Numbered from the stretch's first letter, positions 22,535 to 30,908 are shown. The stretch: 64,000 nt of DNA from Agromyces sp. 3263 (GCF_031456545.1 NZ_JAVDUV010000001.1:1302001-1366000), one strand, 5' to 3'. Translations and numbers: made by a program. Notes: generated from the letters alone by a model not told the origin.

Positions 22535-23973
22535 GCTGCGGGTCCGTCCGTCTCGTCGCCCTCGGGGCCGACCAGGTGCAGGAGACCGGGGTGCGCGCGC
22601 AGGTACAGGGCGTAGTAGAGGAAGCCGGCGGCCACGATGGCGAACGCGATGCCGAGGCTCAGCCACTGCGCCGGGTCGAGGATGCCGATGACGAAGATGG
22701 TCGCGATCGCGACGACGGCGAGCAGCGGCGGCACCGGCCAGAGCGGCATCCGGTAGGTGCCCGGCGCGGCAGCGGCGCTCCCGCGGCGAACCGCCAGCGC
22801 GGCGACGGCGATGAATCCGTAGCTGAACGCGAGGGTCGACCCGGTGGCGTTGAGCAGCACGTCGAACGGGATGAAGCAGGCGGCGAGCGCGAGCACTCCC
22901 ATCACCACGGTGGCGACGACCGGCATCCGCGTCGCGTCCGAGACGCGGGCGAGCGGCGCGGCGATGCGCTCGGGCATGGCCCCGTCGCGGGCCGCGGCGA
23001 AGAGCAGGCGGCCCGACTGCAGGGCGATCGCGATGATCGCGTTGATGATCGCCAGGGCGATGGCGATGAGCACCGCGACGGTGACGCCGTCGCCGGCGCG
23101 CTCCGCCAGGAAGGACTCCACCGGCAGCGCGGCGCCGAAGAGCTCCTCGAGCGAGGAGGCTCCGAGCAGCACGGCCGTGAGCGGCACGAGCTCGGCGACG
23201 ACGGTGATGATCGCACTCCAGAGCACGGCCCGCGCGATCGCGCGCTTCGCGTTCTTCGTCTCCTCGGCGAAGTAGACCGCGCCGCCGTAGCCGTTGTACG
23301 AGAAGATGCCCTGCGTCACCGCGAGCACGAGGCCGGCGACGCCGAGCGGGGCGAGGCCGCCCGTGGCGACGTCGAGCGCCTGCGGATCGAGCAGGTCGGT
23401 GAGTGGGCGCTCGACGTGCACGAGACCGAGTACCGCGAGCAGGGCGAGGGCGGCGAGCTCGAGGAACAGGAACGCGCCGGTGACCCAGGCGTTCGTGCGG
23501 ATGTTGAAGCAGGCCGTCACGGTGGCCAGCACGATCACGACCAGGGCGGTCACGAGCGGGTCGAGCCCCGCGATGGCGACGCCCAGGTAGTCGGCGACGC
23601 CGAGCGCGAAGATCGCGACGATGAGCGGCAGCGAGACGAGGCCGATGAAGAACACGGCGGATCCGGCCGCCGGCCCGAGCACGCGGCTCACCAGCGAGTA
23701 GTCGCCGCCCGCGATCGGATGACGCGACGCGAGCTCGGCGTAGCAGAACGCGATGAGGAGGCTGATCACTCCCGCGAGGGCGAAACCCCAGAAGACGCCG
23801 GTGCCGTAGCCGGCGAGCGCGGCACCGCCGAGGATGAACACGCTCGACGCGGGCGAGATGCCCGACAGGGTGATGAGGACGTTGCCGCCCACCCCGAGCG
23901 AGCGCGAGAGCTCGCCGCCGTGGGTGGTCATGGCGGCCGTGTCGAGGGTCGGAGTCGGGTTGTTGGCAGGCAT
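22531..23973 (-). CDS. APC-family amino acid/amine permease
   Basis: A 480-residue permease with about 12 membrane helices. The first helix region (GGNVLITLSGISPASSVFIL) carries the glycine-rich unwound substrate site of the APC fold. The start at 23973 (MPANNPTPTLDTAAM) is chosen over an in-frame ATG at 24054 because the longer form would have the TetR operator inside its coding region. Its stop overlaps the start of the amidohydrolase. The substrate is probably the amide or amine that the downstream enzyme hydrolyses, by context only. Confidence 0.88.
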   Translation of the reverse strand: MPANNPTPTLDTAAMTTHGGELSRSLGVGGNVLITLSGISPASSVFILGGAALAGYGTGVFWGFALAGVISLLIAFCYAELASRHPIAGGDYSLVSRVLGPAAGSAVFFIGLVSLPLIVAIFALGVADYLGVAIAGLDPLVTALVVIVLATVTACFNIRTNAWVTGAFLFLELAALALLAVLGLVHVERPLTDLLDPQALDVATGGLAPLGVAGLVLAVTQGIFSYNGYGGAVYFAEETKNAKRAIARAVLWSAIITVVAELVPLTAVLLGASSLEELFGAALPVESFLAERAGDGVTVAVLIAIALAIINAIIAIALQSGRLLFAAARDGAMPERIAAPLARVSDATRMPVVATVVMGVLALAACFIPFDVLLNATGSTLAFSYGFIAVAALAVRRGSAAAAPGTYRMPLWPVPPLLAVVAIATIFVIGILDPAQWLSLGIAFAIVAAGFLYYALYLRAHPGLLHLVGPEGDETDGPAA

Positions 23974-24010
23974 GTGGTGGTCGCTCTCGGTCGTGGTCCG
24001 ATGCTGCTCG

Positions 24011-24040
24011 GAATTCTTCGACATCAGTGTCGAAGAATTC
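24011..24040. promoter_or_regulatory. TetR operator, 13-bp perfect arms
   Basis: GAATTCTTCGACA (24011-24023) and TGTCGAAGAATTC (24028-24040) form a perfect inverted repeat with a 4-bp centre. It lies between the divergent permease and TetR genes, and is AT-richer than its surroundings. It is very likely the operator of the adjacent regulator, controlling both directions. Confidence 0.88.
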
Positions 24041-24077
24041 CAGAAGTGTGACATGGGGGTCGAGTAGTGTCAAGGAC

Positions 24078-24686
24078 ATGGCACGGCCGCGCAGACAGGA
24101 AGCGAGACGCGCCGCACTCATCGAGGCCACGTACGCGGCCGGCCGCCAGCACGGGCTGCGGTCGCTGTCGCTGACGGATGTCGCCGAGCAGGCCGGTCTC
24201 AGCCGCGGCGCGGTGCTGTACTACTACGAAGACCTCGACGCCCTGCTCGTCGAGGCGCATGGCGCCGGCGTCGAGCGGTTCTGCGACCAGCGCGACGCCA
24301 CCGTCGCCGCACTCGACGACCCGCGCGACCAGCTCGGTGCGGCGATCGACGCCGGGCTCCCGAGCGGACCCGACGACGCGCTCATGAGCCTGCTCTACGA
24401 GTTCGACGTGCTCGCCGGCAACTCCGAGCTGCACGATGAGCTGGTGCAGAAGCTGTACCTGCGCCAGGTGGAGACCTACACGCGCATTTTCGCCGCCGGT
24501 CGCGCGGCCGGCGTCTTCTCACCCCGGCTGCCAGACGACCAGCTGGCGATGACGTTCGTGGCCCTCGAAGACGCCTACGGCCTGCACATCGTGGGCGGCA
24601 ACGCGCTCATGACGGTGCCGAAGGCGGCTGCGGCGATGCGCGCGGTCGCCGAGCAGCTCGGGTGTCCGACCTCGTCGGCGTCCTGA
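24078..24686 (+). CDS. TetR-family repressor
   Basis: A 202-residue regulator. The N-terminal helix-turn-helix reads SLSLTDVAEQAGLSRGAVLYYY (about 31-52), followed by the usual EDLDALLVEA helix. The C-terminal ligand-binding domain is all-helical. The start at 24078 has TAGTGT 7 nt upstream, which suggests a leaderless mRNA. It is divergent from the permease/amidohydrolase pair across a 30-bp dyad; the ligand may be the permease substrate. Confidence 0.93.
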   Translation: MARPRRQEARRAALIEATYAAGRQHGLRSLSLTDVAEQAGLSRGAVLYYYEDLDALLVEAHGAGVERFCDQRDATVAALDDPRDQLGAAIDAGLPSGPDDALMSLLYEFDVLAGNSELHDELVQKLYLRQVETYTRIFAAGRAAGVFSPRLPDDQLAMTFVALEDAYGLHIVGGNALMTVPKAAAAMRAVAEQLGCPTSSAS

Positions 24687-24708
24687 GGCGTGGCCCGAGC
24701 GGCGCGGT

Positions 24709-25110
24709 TCAGGCGACGGGGCCGAGCACGGCCCTGGCGTCGCCCAGCACCTCCGCGTGGCGGGTGCGCGCGAGGAAGCTGCGGACGGTATCGCGGCTGC
24801 GCGTGAGGCACGCGATCTTCGACTCGAGCGTCTCGAGCTCCTGCGCGAGATCCTCCGCGAGGTTGCGGGTGCAGGTGCGCGCAAGCTCCTCGCCCTGCAC
24901 GCCCTCCATGTTGAGCATGGTCTTGATCAGCCGAGTGGGCAGGCCGGAGGAGATGAGCCCTCGCACCAGCTCGACCTGCGCGACGGCCGACTCGGGGTAG
25001 TCGCGATACCCGTTGGCCTGCCGGTCGGATCGGAGCAGGTCCTGCTCCTCGTAGTACCGGAGCATGCGGGTCGGCACCTGCGTGCGCTGCGACAGTTCGC
25101 CGATTCTCAT
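24709..25110 (-). CDS. MerR-family transcriptional regulator
   Basis: A 133-residue regulator. The N-terminal winged helix reads MRIGELSQRTQVPTRMLRYY, then EEQDLLRSDRQANGYRDYPE, then a long dimerisation helix (about 80-115). No Cys-rich metal loop is visible (one Cys in TCTRN, one in ACLTRSR), so an organic ligand is more likely than a metal. It converges on TetR and is divergent from an MFS pump; the 55-bp gap holds a promoter with the stretched spacer that MerR proteins remodel. Confidence 0.93.
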   Translation of the reverse strand: MRIGELSQRTQVPTRMLRYYEEQDLLRSDRQANGYRDYPESAVAQVELVRGLISSGLPTRLIKTMLNMEGVQGEELARTCTRNLAEDLAQELETLESKIACLTRSRDTVRSFLARTRHAEVLGDARAVLGPVA

Positions 25111-25127
25111 GGGATGCTCCAGACCGC

Positions 25128-25159
25128 TTGACCTTCACATAGATGTCAAAGTCTAGCCT
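25128..25159 (+). promoter_or_regulatory. MerR-type promoter with 20-bp spacer
   Basis: -35 TTGACC (25128-25133) and -10 TAGCCT (25154-25159) are 20 bp apart, longer than the optimum 17. Between them is the imperfect dyad GACCTTCACAT / ATGTCAAAGTC (25130-25140 and 25143-25153). TAGCCT ends 6 nt before the MFS start codon, so the mRNA is probably leaderless. Confidence 0.8.
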
Positions 25160-25165
25160 CGCGGT

Positions 25166-26389
25166 ATGACGGAAACCACCACCCTCCAGCCGGCCGTCGC
25201 GTCGCGTCAGCGCACGCCGTGGTTCGCGCTCCTCACCCTCGCGTTCGCCGTGTTCGCGACCGTCACCGTCGAGATGGTCCCCGCCGGACTGCTCCCCGCC
25301 ATGAGTGCCGACTTCGGCGTCTCGCCGTCGTCGATCGGGCTGCTCGTGTCGCTCTGGGCGGTCACGATCATCGTGGCGAGCCTGCCGATCGTGCGGCTCA
25401 CCGCGCGCGTCGATCGCCGCACCCTCATCGTCGGCGCGCTCGCGGTGATGGCGGTGGCCAACGCCCTCACGGCGATCGCGCCGGGGTACGAGTTCGCACT
25501 CGCGTCGCGAGTCATCGCGGCGATGGCGCACGGTGCGTTCTGGTCGGTCGTCATGGTCTACGCCACGTCGCTCGTGCCGGCGAGCGCGGCGGGGCGCACC
25601 GTCGCGATCGTGAGCGCCGGCGCCTCGGGCGCCACCGTCGCGGGCATCCCGCTGGGAACGGTCGTGGGACAGGTGGCCGACTGGCGGCTCGTGTTCGGCG
25701 CACTCGCGCTGGCACTCGCACTGATCGCCGTGGTGATCCGCCTGCGGCTTCCGTCGTCGCCGGGGGCAGCCCCGAGCCCTGCGGATGGCGCAGGGTCAGC
25801 CGGAGCGGTCCGAGGCCGTCGGCGGGTCGACCGCTCGATCCGCCCGGTGCTGGCGGCGGCCGTCGCCTGCACGCTCACGGCGGCGGCGAGCTTCACGCTC
25901 TTCACGTACATCTCGCCCTACCTCACGGAGGTCGCCGGCCTTCCCGAAGCGTGGGTCGGGCCGCTGCTGCTCGGGTTCGGCGTGGCGGGGATCGGCGGGC
26001 TCGTCGCCGCCGCGCTCACGGCCGACCGCTGGCCCGTCGCCTCGCTCGCCACCATGACCGTGCTGTTCGCGGTCGCGTTGGCCGTCCTCGGCCTCGCGCC
26101 GCAGAGCCCCCCGGCCGTCATCGCCGGACTCCTGGTGTGGGGCCTCGCGATCGGCGGGCTGCCCGCCATGCTGCAGTCGCGCCTGCTCGGCGTCGCCTCA
26201 CCCGCGCTGCGCGGCACGGCGAGCGCGCTCATGGTCGTCTTCTTCAACGGCGGCATCGCCCTCGGCGCGACGCTCGGCGGCCTCTTCGACGACGGGTCGA
26301 ACCTCGTGCTCGCGGCGTTCGCCGCAGCGGGACTCGGCGCCCTCGCCATCGTCGCCGTGGTGGCGTCTCGGGCGCTCGCGGGGCGCTGA
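25166..26389 (+). CDS. MFS (DHA1-type) drug or metabolite efflux pump
   Basis: A 407-residue, 12-helix transporter of the arabinose-efflux/multidrug type. The first helix includes TVEMVPAGLLPAMSADFGVS, a typical DHA1 beginning with acidic residue in the helix, and the A-motif region reads IVRLTARVDRRTLIVGAL. The central loop (about 200-220) is basic. There is no ribosome-binding site; the -10 box is 6 nt from ATG. The divergent MerR regulator very likely activates it when the exported compound is present. Confidence 0.87.
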   Translation: MTETTTLQPAVASRQRTPWFALLTLAFAVFATVTVEMVPAGLLPAMSADFGVSPSSIGLLVSLWAVTIIVASLPIVRLTARVDRRTLIVGALAVMAVANALTAIAPGYEFALASRVIAAMAHGAFWSVVMVYATSLVPASAAGRTVAIVSAGASGATVAGIPLGTVVGQVADWRLVFGALALALALIAVVIRLRLPSSPGAAPSPADGAGSAGAVRGRRRVDRSIRPVLAAAVACTLTAAASFTLFTYISPYLTEVAGLPEAWVGPLLLGFGVAGIGGLVAAALTADRWPVASLATMTVLFAVALAVLGLAPQSPPAVIAGLLVWGLAIGGLPAMLQSRLLGVASPALRGTASALMVVFFNGGIALGATLGGLFDDGSNLVLAAFAAAGLGALAIVAVVASRALAGR

Positions 26390-26424
26390 CGCTCGCGGGG
26401 CGCTGACGCTCGCGGGGCGCTGAG
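26374..26424. repeat. Three 17-bp tandem repeats over an MFS stop codon
   Basis: Units GCTCGCGGGGCGCTGAC at 26374, 26391 and 26408 (the last with one change). The first unit contains the final codons and the TGA of the MFS gene, so duplications of the 3' end produced the array. Confidence 0.9.
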
Positions 26425-26458
26425 CCGCTCGAGCTCAGCAGGTCAGTCCGTCAGGCGG

Positions 26459-26779
26459 TCAGCCCCGGTCGATGTCGAGCCGGATGCGGCCTCGGAACCG
26501 GTCTGGGTCGTCGTCGTCGGCATCCGCCGCCGCGAACGCGATGCCCTGGTCGCCGTCGCCGGGCACCGGGGCCGGCGCGGGCAGGCGGCTCTGGCGGTCG
26601 AGCTCGACCTGGGCTTCGTGCTTGCGTGGGGCGAAGACCTCGTCGCCGATCATCATGACGCCGCCGCCCCCACCGCCGCGACGGGTCTTGTCGGACAGGT
26701 CGATCCAGCCGCGCCGCACCGCGAGCCACACGAAGCCCACGACGAGCACGGCGATGCCGAGCCAGATCCACCAATCCAC
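26459..26779 (-). CDS. Small single-helix membrane protein, function unknown
   Basis: A 106-residue protein. The first 20 residues form a Trp-rich membrane helix (WIWLGIAVLVVGFVWLAV), followed by RRGWIDLSDKTRR, a run of six Gly, and an acidic C-terminus with four consecutive Asp. The GTG start at 26779 has a TAGACT box 6 nt upstream, a good sign of a leaderless gene. I do not recognise the family; N-out/C-in topology follows from the basic residues after the helix. Confidence 0.6.
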   Translation of the reverse strand: MDWWIWLGIAVLVVGFVWLAVRRGWIDLSDKTRRGGGGGGVMMIGDEVFAPRKHEAQVELDRQSRLPAPAPVPGDGDQGIAFAAADADDDDPDRFRGRIRLDIDRG

Positions 26780-26852
26780 CCGGAGAGTCTACCCGGCGAC
26801 GATGAGCCTTCCTCGCGCCCGCCCACAGCCCGCGTCCGCGGCATCCGCTCGC

Positions 26853-27902
26853 TCAGGGCACGCGATAGAGCCACTCGCGGGTCGCGAACTTCGACTCGAC
26901 GAGTGCCTCGGCCTCGGCGAGCTCGTCGGCAGAGACCGTGCCGGGCGTCGCGCCGTAGAGGCCGACGAAGGTCTGCTTCAGGCTCTCGATGATCGCGGCG
27001 CGGCTGAGCCCGGTCTGCGACCGCAGCGGGTCGACGCGCTTGGCGGCCGAGGCGATGCCCTTGTCGCTGATCTTCTCGCGACCGATGCGCAGCACCTCGA
27101 GCATCTTGGCGTTGTCGAGGTCGTACGACATGGTCACGTGGTGCAGCACACCGCCCGAGCCGAGTCGCTTCTGCGCGGCGCCGCCGATCTTGCCGAGCGG
27201 GCTCGCGATGTCGTTGAGCGGCTGGTACGTCGCCTCGATGCCGATGGCGCGCAGGCCCTGCAGCACCCAGTCGTCGAGGTAGGCGTACGAGTCGGCGAAG
27301 CTCATGCCCTGCACGAGCTCCGACGGCACGTAGAGCGAGTAGGTGACGACGTTGCCGCGCTCCATCATCATCGCGCCGCCGCCCGAGATGCGTCGCACGA
27401 TGTCGAAGCCGTACTTCTCGGCGCCCTCGGGATCGACCTCGTTCTTCACCGACTGGAAGCTGCCGATGACCACGGCCGACTCGTCCCACTCCCAGAACCG
27501 CAGCGTGGGCTTGCGGCGCCCCTCGCCGACCCGGGTGGCGAGCACCTCGTCGAGGGCGAGGTGCAGGCGCGGCGGCACGGCCTCGTCGTGCACGATCTCC
27601 CACTCGTAGTTCGACCAGGTCGTGGCATCCGTCAGCGCCCGTCGCACGGCCACGGCGACCGCCTCGGCCGAGAATCCGAGCATGACCGCGCCGTCGCGAA
27701 GGCCGGCCGTGACGGCCGCGGCGATCTGCCTGGCGTCGGATGCCGCGGGCAGGCCGTCGAGCGCCGCGTCGATGTCGGCCAGCGCCTCGTCGGGCTCGAG
27801 GAAGAAGTCACCTGCGACCCGCGGACTGCGGATGACGCCGTCGACCACGTCGAAGTCGACGACCACGAGCTTGCCACCGGGAACCTTGTACTCACCGTGC
27901 AT
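26853..27902 (-). CDS. Lipoate-protein ligase A-like protein with permuted domains
   Basis: A 349-residue protein. Residues 1-95 (MHGEYKVPGGKLVVVDF onward) look like the small LplA C-terminal/LplB accessory domain, placed here in front of the catalytic domain. Residues about 97-349 form the biotin/lipoate ligase fold: RRISGGG (170-176) is the adenylate-binding signature and Lys238 in GKIGG is the expected catalytic lysine. The reaction would be attachment of lipoate to the E2/GcvH subunits; other lipoyl-related acyl transfers are possible. The ATG at 27902 begins the conserved HGEYKVPGGK block. It is divergent from the phosphatase gene. Confidence 0.85.
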   Translation of the reverse strand: MHGEYKVPGGKLVVVDFDVVDGVIRSPRVAGDFFLEPDEALADIDAALDGLPAASDARQIAAAVTAGLRDGAVMLGFSAEAVAVAVRRALTDATTWSNYEWEIVHDEAVPPRLHLALDEVLATRVGEGRRKPTLRFWEWDESAVVIGSFQSVKNEVDPEGAEKYGFDIVRRISGGGAMMMERGNVVTYSLYVPSELVQGMSFADSYAYLDDWVLQGLRAIGIEATYQPLNDIASPLGKIGGAAQKRLGSGGVLHHVTMSYDLDNAKMLEVLRIGREKISDKGIASAAKRVDPLRSQTGLSRAAIIESLKQTFVGLYGATPGTVSADELAEAEALVESKFATREWLYRVP

Positions 27903-27965
27903 GGGCTCCAGCCTAGGGTCGGGCGCCACCGCCTACGATCGGAACAGGAAATGGGTGGTGCTCGG

Positions 27966-28607
27966 ATGACGACGTTCTTCCTCGCGCGGCATGGCGAGAC
28001 GGTCTGGCACGCGGAGCATCGGTACGCCGGCAATTCGAACGTCGGGCTCACGCAGCGCGGTCTCGGACAGGCCGCCGCACTCGGCGCCTGGGCCGCCGAG
28101 GCGCAGCTCGACGCGATCGTGGCCTCGCCGCTCGACCGTGCCCGTCGGTCGGCCGCGCCCGCGGTGGAGACGACCGGCCTCGAGCTCCGCATCGACGAAC
28201 GCCTCGTCGAGATCGACTTCGGGGCGGCCGAAGGGCTCACTCCCGACGAGATCGCCGAGCGGTTCCCCGAAGAGTGGAGGGCCTTCATGGAGGCGCCGGC
28301 GAGCAACCCGCTGCCAGACGGCGAACGTGGTCGTGACGGCATCGCGCGGGCCCTCCCCGTGCTCGACGACCTGGTGGCGGAGTTCCCCGACGGGCGGGTG
28401 CTCATCGTCGGTCACGCGACGCTGATCCGCCTGCTGTTCTCCGAGCTGGCGGGCATGGATCCCGACGGATATCGCGACCTGCTCCCCGTGCTCGGCAACT
28501 GCCACCTGACGACGATCGAATACCCGTGGGCGACCGAGTCGCGCGCGATGCACCACCCGCGCATCCGCTTGCTCGGGTTCGACGTGCCACCGTGGCGGGC
28601 GGCCTGA
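27966..28607 (+). CDS. Histidine phosphatase family protein
   Basis: A 213-residue branch-1 histidine phosphatase (phosphoglycerate-mutase-like). Motifs: phosphohistidine loop LARHGETVWH, Glu in VEIDFGAAEG, and second His in IVGHATLIRLL. The substrate (phosphosugar, nucleotide or protein) cannot be told. An ATG at 27951 (MGGARM) is a rival start, since AGGA directly precedes it and TACGAT lies 11 nt before it; 27966 gives the conserved N-terminus. Confidence 0.88.
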   Translation: MTTFFLARHGETVWHAEHRYAGNSNVGLTQRGLGQAAALGAWAAEAQLDAIVASPLDRARRSAAPAVETTGLELRIDERLVEIDFGAAEGLTPDEIAERFPEEWRAFMEAPASNPLPDGERGRDGIARALPVLDDLVAEFPDGRVLIVGHATLIRLLFSELAGMDPDGYRDLLPVLGNCHLTTIEYPWATESRAMHHPRIRLLGFDVPPWRAA

Positions 28608-28619
28608 CGGCGCGACGAT

Positions 28620-28648
28620 GCGGCCGGGCCCGGCAAGGACCCGGCCGC
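28620..28648. terminator. Bidirectional hairpin between convergent genes
   Basis: GCGGCCGGG (28620-28628) pairs with CCCGGCCGC (28640-28648), 11-nt loop. It lies between the ends of the phosphatase and the GH6 cellulase. There is no U-tract, as usual in high-GC genomes. Confidence 0.7.
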
Positions 28649-28659
28649 TGCTCGTCTCG

Positions 28660-29895
28660 CTAGGGCGTCACCGCCGGCACCGCGTTGGCGATCAGCTCGT
28701 CGGCCATCTCGGGGAACCACTGCCCGGCGGCCGGGTCGAGCATGCCGCGCTCGGGGTCCTCGGGACCGGGCGTGCCGCGGAGGCACTGGCCGTCGGACTC
28801 GCCGGGCACCTTCACCCACAGGTAGGCGTCGATGAGCTCGTCGCCCGTGTCGGTGGTGGGCCGCAGGCCGAGCCCGCGGTCGGGCGGGTTGCACCACACC
28901 TGCGGGTCGGGGTAGACGGTCGTGGGCGTCCAGGGTCCGACGCCGTTGCGGCTGGTGTCGACGACGAAGTGCGCCTGGCTGGCGGGGTCGCGGACGACGC
29001 CCGTGTCGGCGTACGCCTGGTCGTACGCGGCATCCGTCAGTCCCCAGCTGGAGAAGTCGGCCGGGTTCGCCGGGTAGTACTGGCTGGCGCACCACTCGGG
29101 CTGCCACCACGAGTTCACCGACAGGTTGATGCAGTCCGAGATCCACGTGCCGAACTTCTGCTGGCGCTCGGTCGTCTCGTAATTGGAGACGTTGAGGAAG
29201 AACCCGTCGGCGCGCTCGACGCCGGCCTTGATGAGCCGGTCGCTGATGTCGCCGACCCCGAGCCACGCGGAGTGCGTGCCGTCGAGGTAGACGGCGGTGT
29301 TCGGCAGCGCGGCGAAGGCGTCGACCGCGTGGTTCAGCATCGCGAAGCGGTCGGATGCCGCGGTGGCCGCGTCGGCCTCGGGAGGCTGGCACCACTCCTG
29401 CTGGCCGTTGACCGTCGTGTACCAGGGGATGATGCCGAGGCCGTCGGGCTCGAGGATCACCACGGCGTCCTTGTTGCCGATGCCCTTGGCGAAGCCGTCG
29501 ATCCACGCGGTGTACTCCGCCGCCGACGTCGCGCCTCCCGCCGAGTACTGGGCGCAATCGCGGAACGGCAGGTTGTAGGCCACGAGCACGGGTACCTGCT
29601 TGGCGGCGTGCGCCGCGGCGACGACGCGCTTCACGTCGCGCTTGGCCTCGTTCGGCGTGCCGCCGTTGATCCACGTCGCGCTCGGGAACGAGCCGAGCAG
29701 GAGCGCGTCGGCGCGGGCGTCGCCGCTGAGCGAGGCGGCGGCCTCGAGCGTGGTGCTCGAGGGGTTGGTCCAGAGCTCGGCGCCGGGCCACAGCACGTCG
29801 TTCGCGGCCTGCGCGGGCGTCGCGGCCAGCAGTGTCAGGGCGAGGGCGGCGGCAGCGCCGAGCGCCGTGCGTCTCGCAAGGGATGGAAGCTGCAT
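28660..29895 (-). CDS. Secreted GH6 cellulase (endoglucanase or cellobiohydrolase)
   Basis: A 411-residue secreted enzyme hydrolysing beta-1,4-glucan by inversion. Signal peptide at 1-30 ends TPAQA. GH6 signatures: LVAYNLPFRDCAQYSAGG (104-121) with the catalytic Asp in FRDC, and VVILEPDGLG (145-154) with the acid Asp in EPDGLG. The rest follows the family (WINGG, HFVVDTSRNG, WCNPPDRGLG, YLWVKVPGESDG). There is no carbohydrate-binding module or dockerin. It is preceded by GGAGGA and, 50 nt upstream, by a perfect CebR-type operator, so it should be induced together with the sugar-uptake operon at 13935. Confidence 0.93.
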   Translation of the reverse strand: MQLPSLARRTALGAAAALALTLLAATPAQAANDVLWPGAELWTNPSSTTLEAAASLSGDARADALLLGSFPSATWINGGTPNEAKRDVKRVVAAAHAAKQVPVLVAYNLPFRDCAQYSAGGATSAAEYTAWIDGFAKGIGNKDAVVILEPDGLGIIPWYTTVNGQQEWCQPPEADAATAASDRFAMLNHAVDAFAALPNTAVYLDGTHSAWLGVGDISDRLIKAGVERADGFFLNVSNYETTERQQKFGTWISDCINLSVNSWWQPEWCASQYYPANPADFSSWGLTDAAYDQAYADTGVVRDPASQAHFVVDTSRNGVGPWTPTTVYPDPQVWCNPPDRGLGLRPTTDTGDELIDAYLWVKVPGESDGQCLRGTPGPEDPERGMLDPAAGQWFPEMADELIANAVPAVTP

Positions 29896-29944
29896 CGGTT
29901 CCTCCGGTGGTCGGCGTCGACCGTGATCGACGGCGGTGTCGAGT

Positions 29945-29960
29945 GTGAGAGCGCTCTCAC
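29945..29960. promoter_or_regulatory. CebR-type operator upstream of GH6 cellulase
   Basis: The 16-bp palindrome GTGAGAGCGCTCTCAC, identical to the operator at 13854-13869. It lies between the predicted promoter and the ribosome-binding site. Confidence 0.88.
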
Positions 29961-29976
29961 GAGCGATCCGAGTACC

Positions 29977-30005
29977 AGACTTCTCCTCACGCAGGCCCCT
30001 GTCAA
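29977..30005 (-). promoter_or_regulatory. Predicted promoter of GH6 cellulase
   Basis: On the minus strand, -35 TTGACA (30005-30000) is consensus; the best -10 at 17-bp spacing is the weak AAGTCT (29982-29977). The operator lies downstream of it. Confidence 0.45.
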
Positions 30006-30059
30006 GGGGTGCGCCATCCCGCGTTGGATCGTGCCCGGGCGGATGCCGCGTGCGCGCCG

Positions 30060-30908
30060 TCAGTCGACGGCGAACCGCTCGTCGAGCCAGCGAATGAGGT
30101 CGGCGCGAACCTCCTCGCGGTTCGTCTCGTTGAAGACCTCGTGCCGGGCGCCCTCGTACACGATGAGCGTCGCGTCGACGAGATGCGCTCGCCGGAGGTA
30201 GTCCTTCAACAGCGCCCGCGCGCTCCGCTCCCCTGCCACGGGGTCATCGGAGCCGATGAGGATGAGCAGCGGCAGTTCGGATGGAATGCGCTTCGACGGG
30301 CGAGTGATGAGCGAGAACGACTGCGGCCAGCCGAACAGCTGCTGGAGCGTCCGGTCCGTCGTGTGCGGATCCGCCACCCACGCCTCGGCCACGGCTGGGT
30401 CGCGGCTGAGCCACTCGACGTTGGTGCCGCCGGGGCGCGCGAAGCGCTTGTTGAGGTTCCCGATGTTCGTGTAGCCGAGCTGCAGCCACGCCGTTCCGGT
30501 GAGGACCACGGCGTCATAGCGGTCGGGATTCCGGTTGACGACGTGCTGCGTCATGAACGAGCCCCAGGAGTGCCCGAGGATGACCAGCGGGAGGTCGGGG
30601 CCTTCGGCTTCACGGATGACCTCGCCGAAGCGTTCGACGCCGGCGATCGCCGCGCGCATGCCGCCCGGTCCGGGGCGGCCGAGACGGGTGAGGTCGCCGG
30701 CGTGCTGGTCGACGCCGGTCTGGCCGTGTCCGCGATGGTCGTCGGCCCACACGGAGTAGCCCGCGGCGTTCAGGGCTTCGATGAGCTCGCGGTAGCGGCC
30801 GATGTGCTCGCCGATGCCGTGCGCGAGCTGCACCACCGCCGTCGGCTCCGGCACCCGCCAGTTCTCGTAGTGGATGCGGATCCCGTGCGCGTCGGTGAAC
30901 GTGGGCAT
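30060..30908 (-). CDS. Alpha/beta hydrolase, monoacylglycerol lipase type
   Basis: A 282-residue cytoplasmic serine hydrolase. The nucleophile elbow is ILGHSWGSFM, the oxyanion region VVQLAHGIGEHIGRY, and the likely catalytic Asp and His lie in LILIGSDDPVAGE and EGARHEVFNE. The order matches the Serine aminopeptidase S33/monoglyceride lipase group. Start 30908 has CACAAT ending 9 nt upstream, consistent with a leaderless mRNA. It is divergent from the GH31 gene, and a role in the same metabolism is not shown. Confidence 0.87.
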   Translation of the reverse strand: MPTFTDAHGIRIHYENWRVPEPTAVVQLAHGIGEHIGRYRELIEALNAAGYSVWADDHRGHGQTGVDQHAGDLTRLGRPGPGGMRAAIAGVERFGEVIREAEGPDLPLVILGHSWGSFMTQHVVNRNPDRYDAVVLTGTAWLQLGYTNIGNLNKRFARPGGTNVEWLSRDPAVAEAWVADPHTTDRTLQQLFGWPQSFSLITRPSKRIPSELPLLILIGSDDPVAGERSARALLKDYLRRAHLVDATLIVYEGARHEVFNETNREEVRADLIRWLDERFAVD

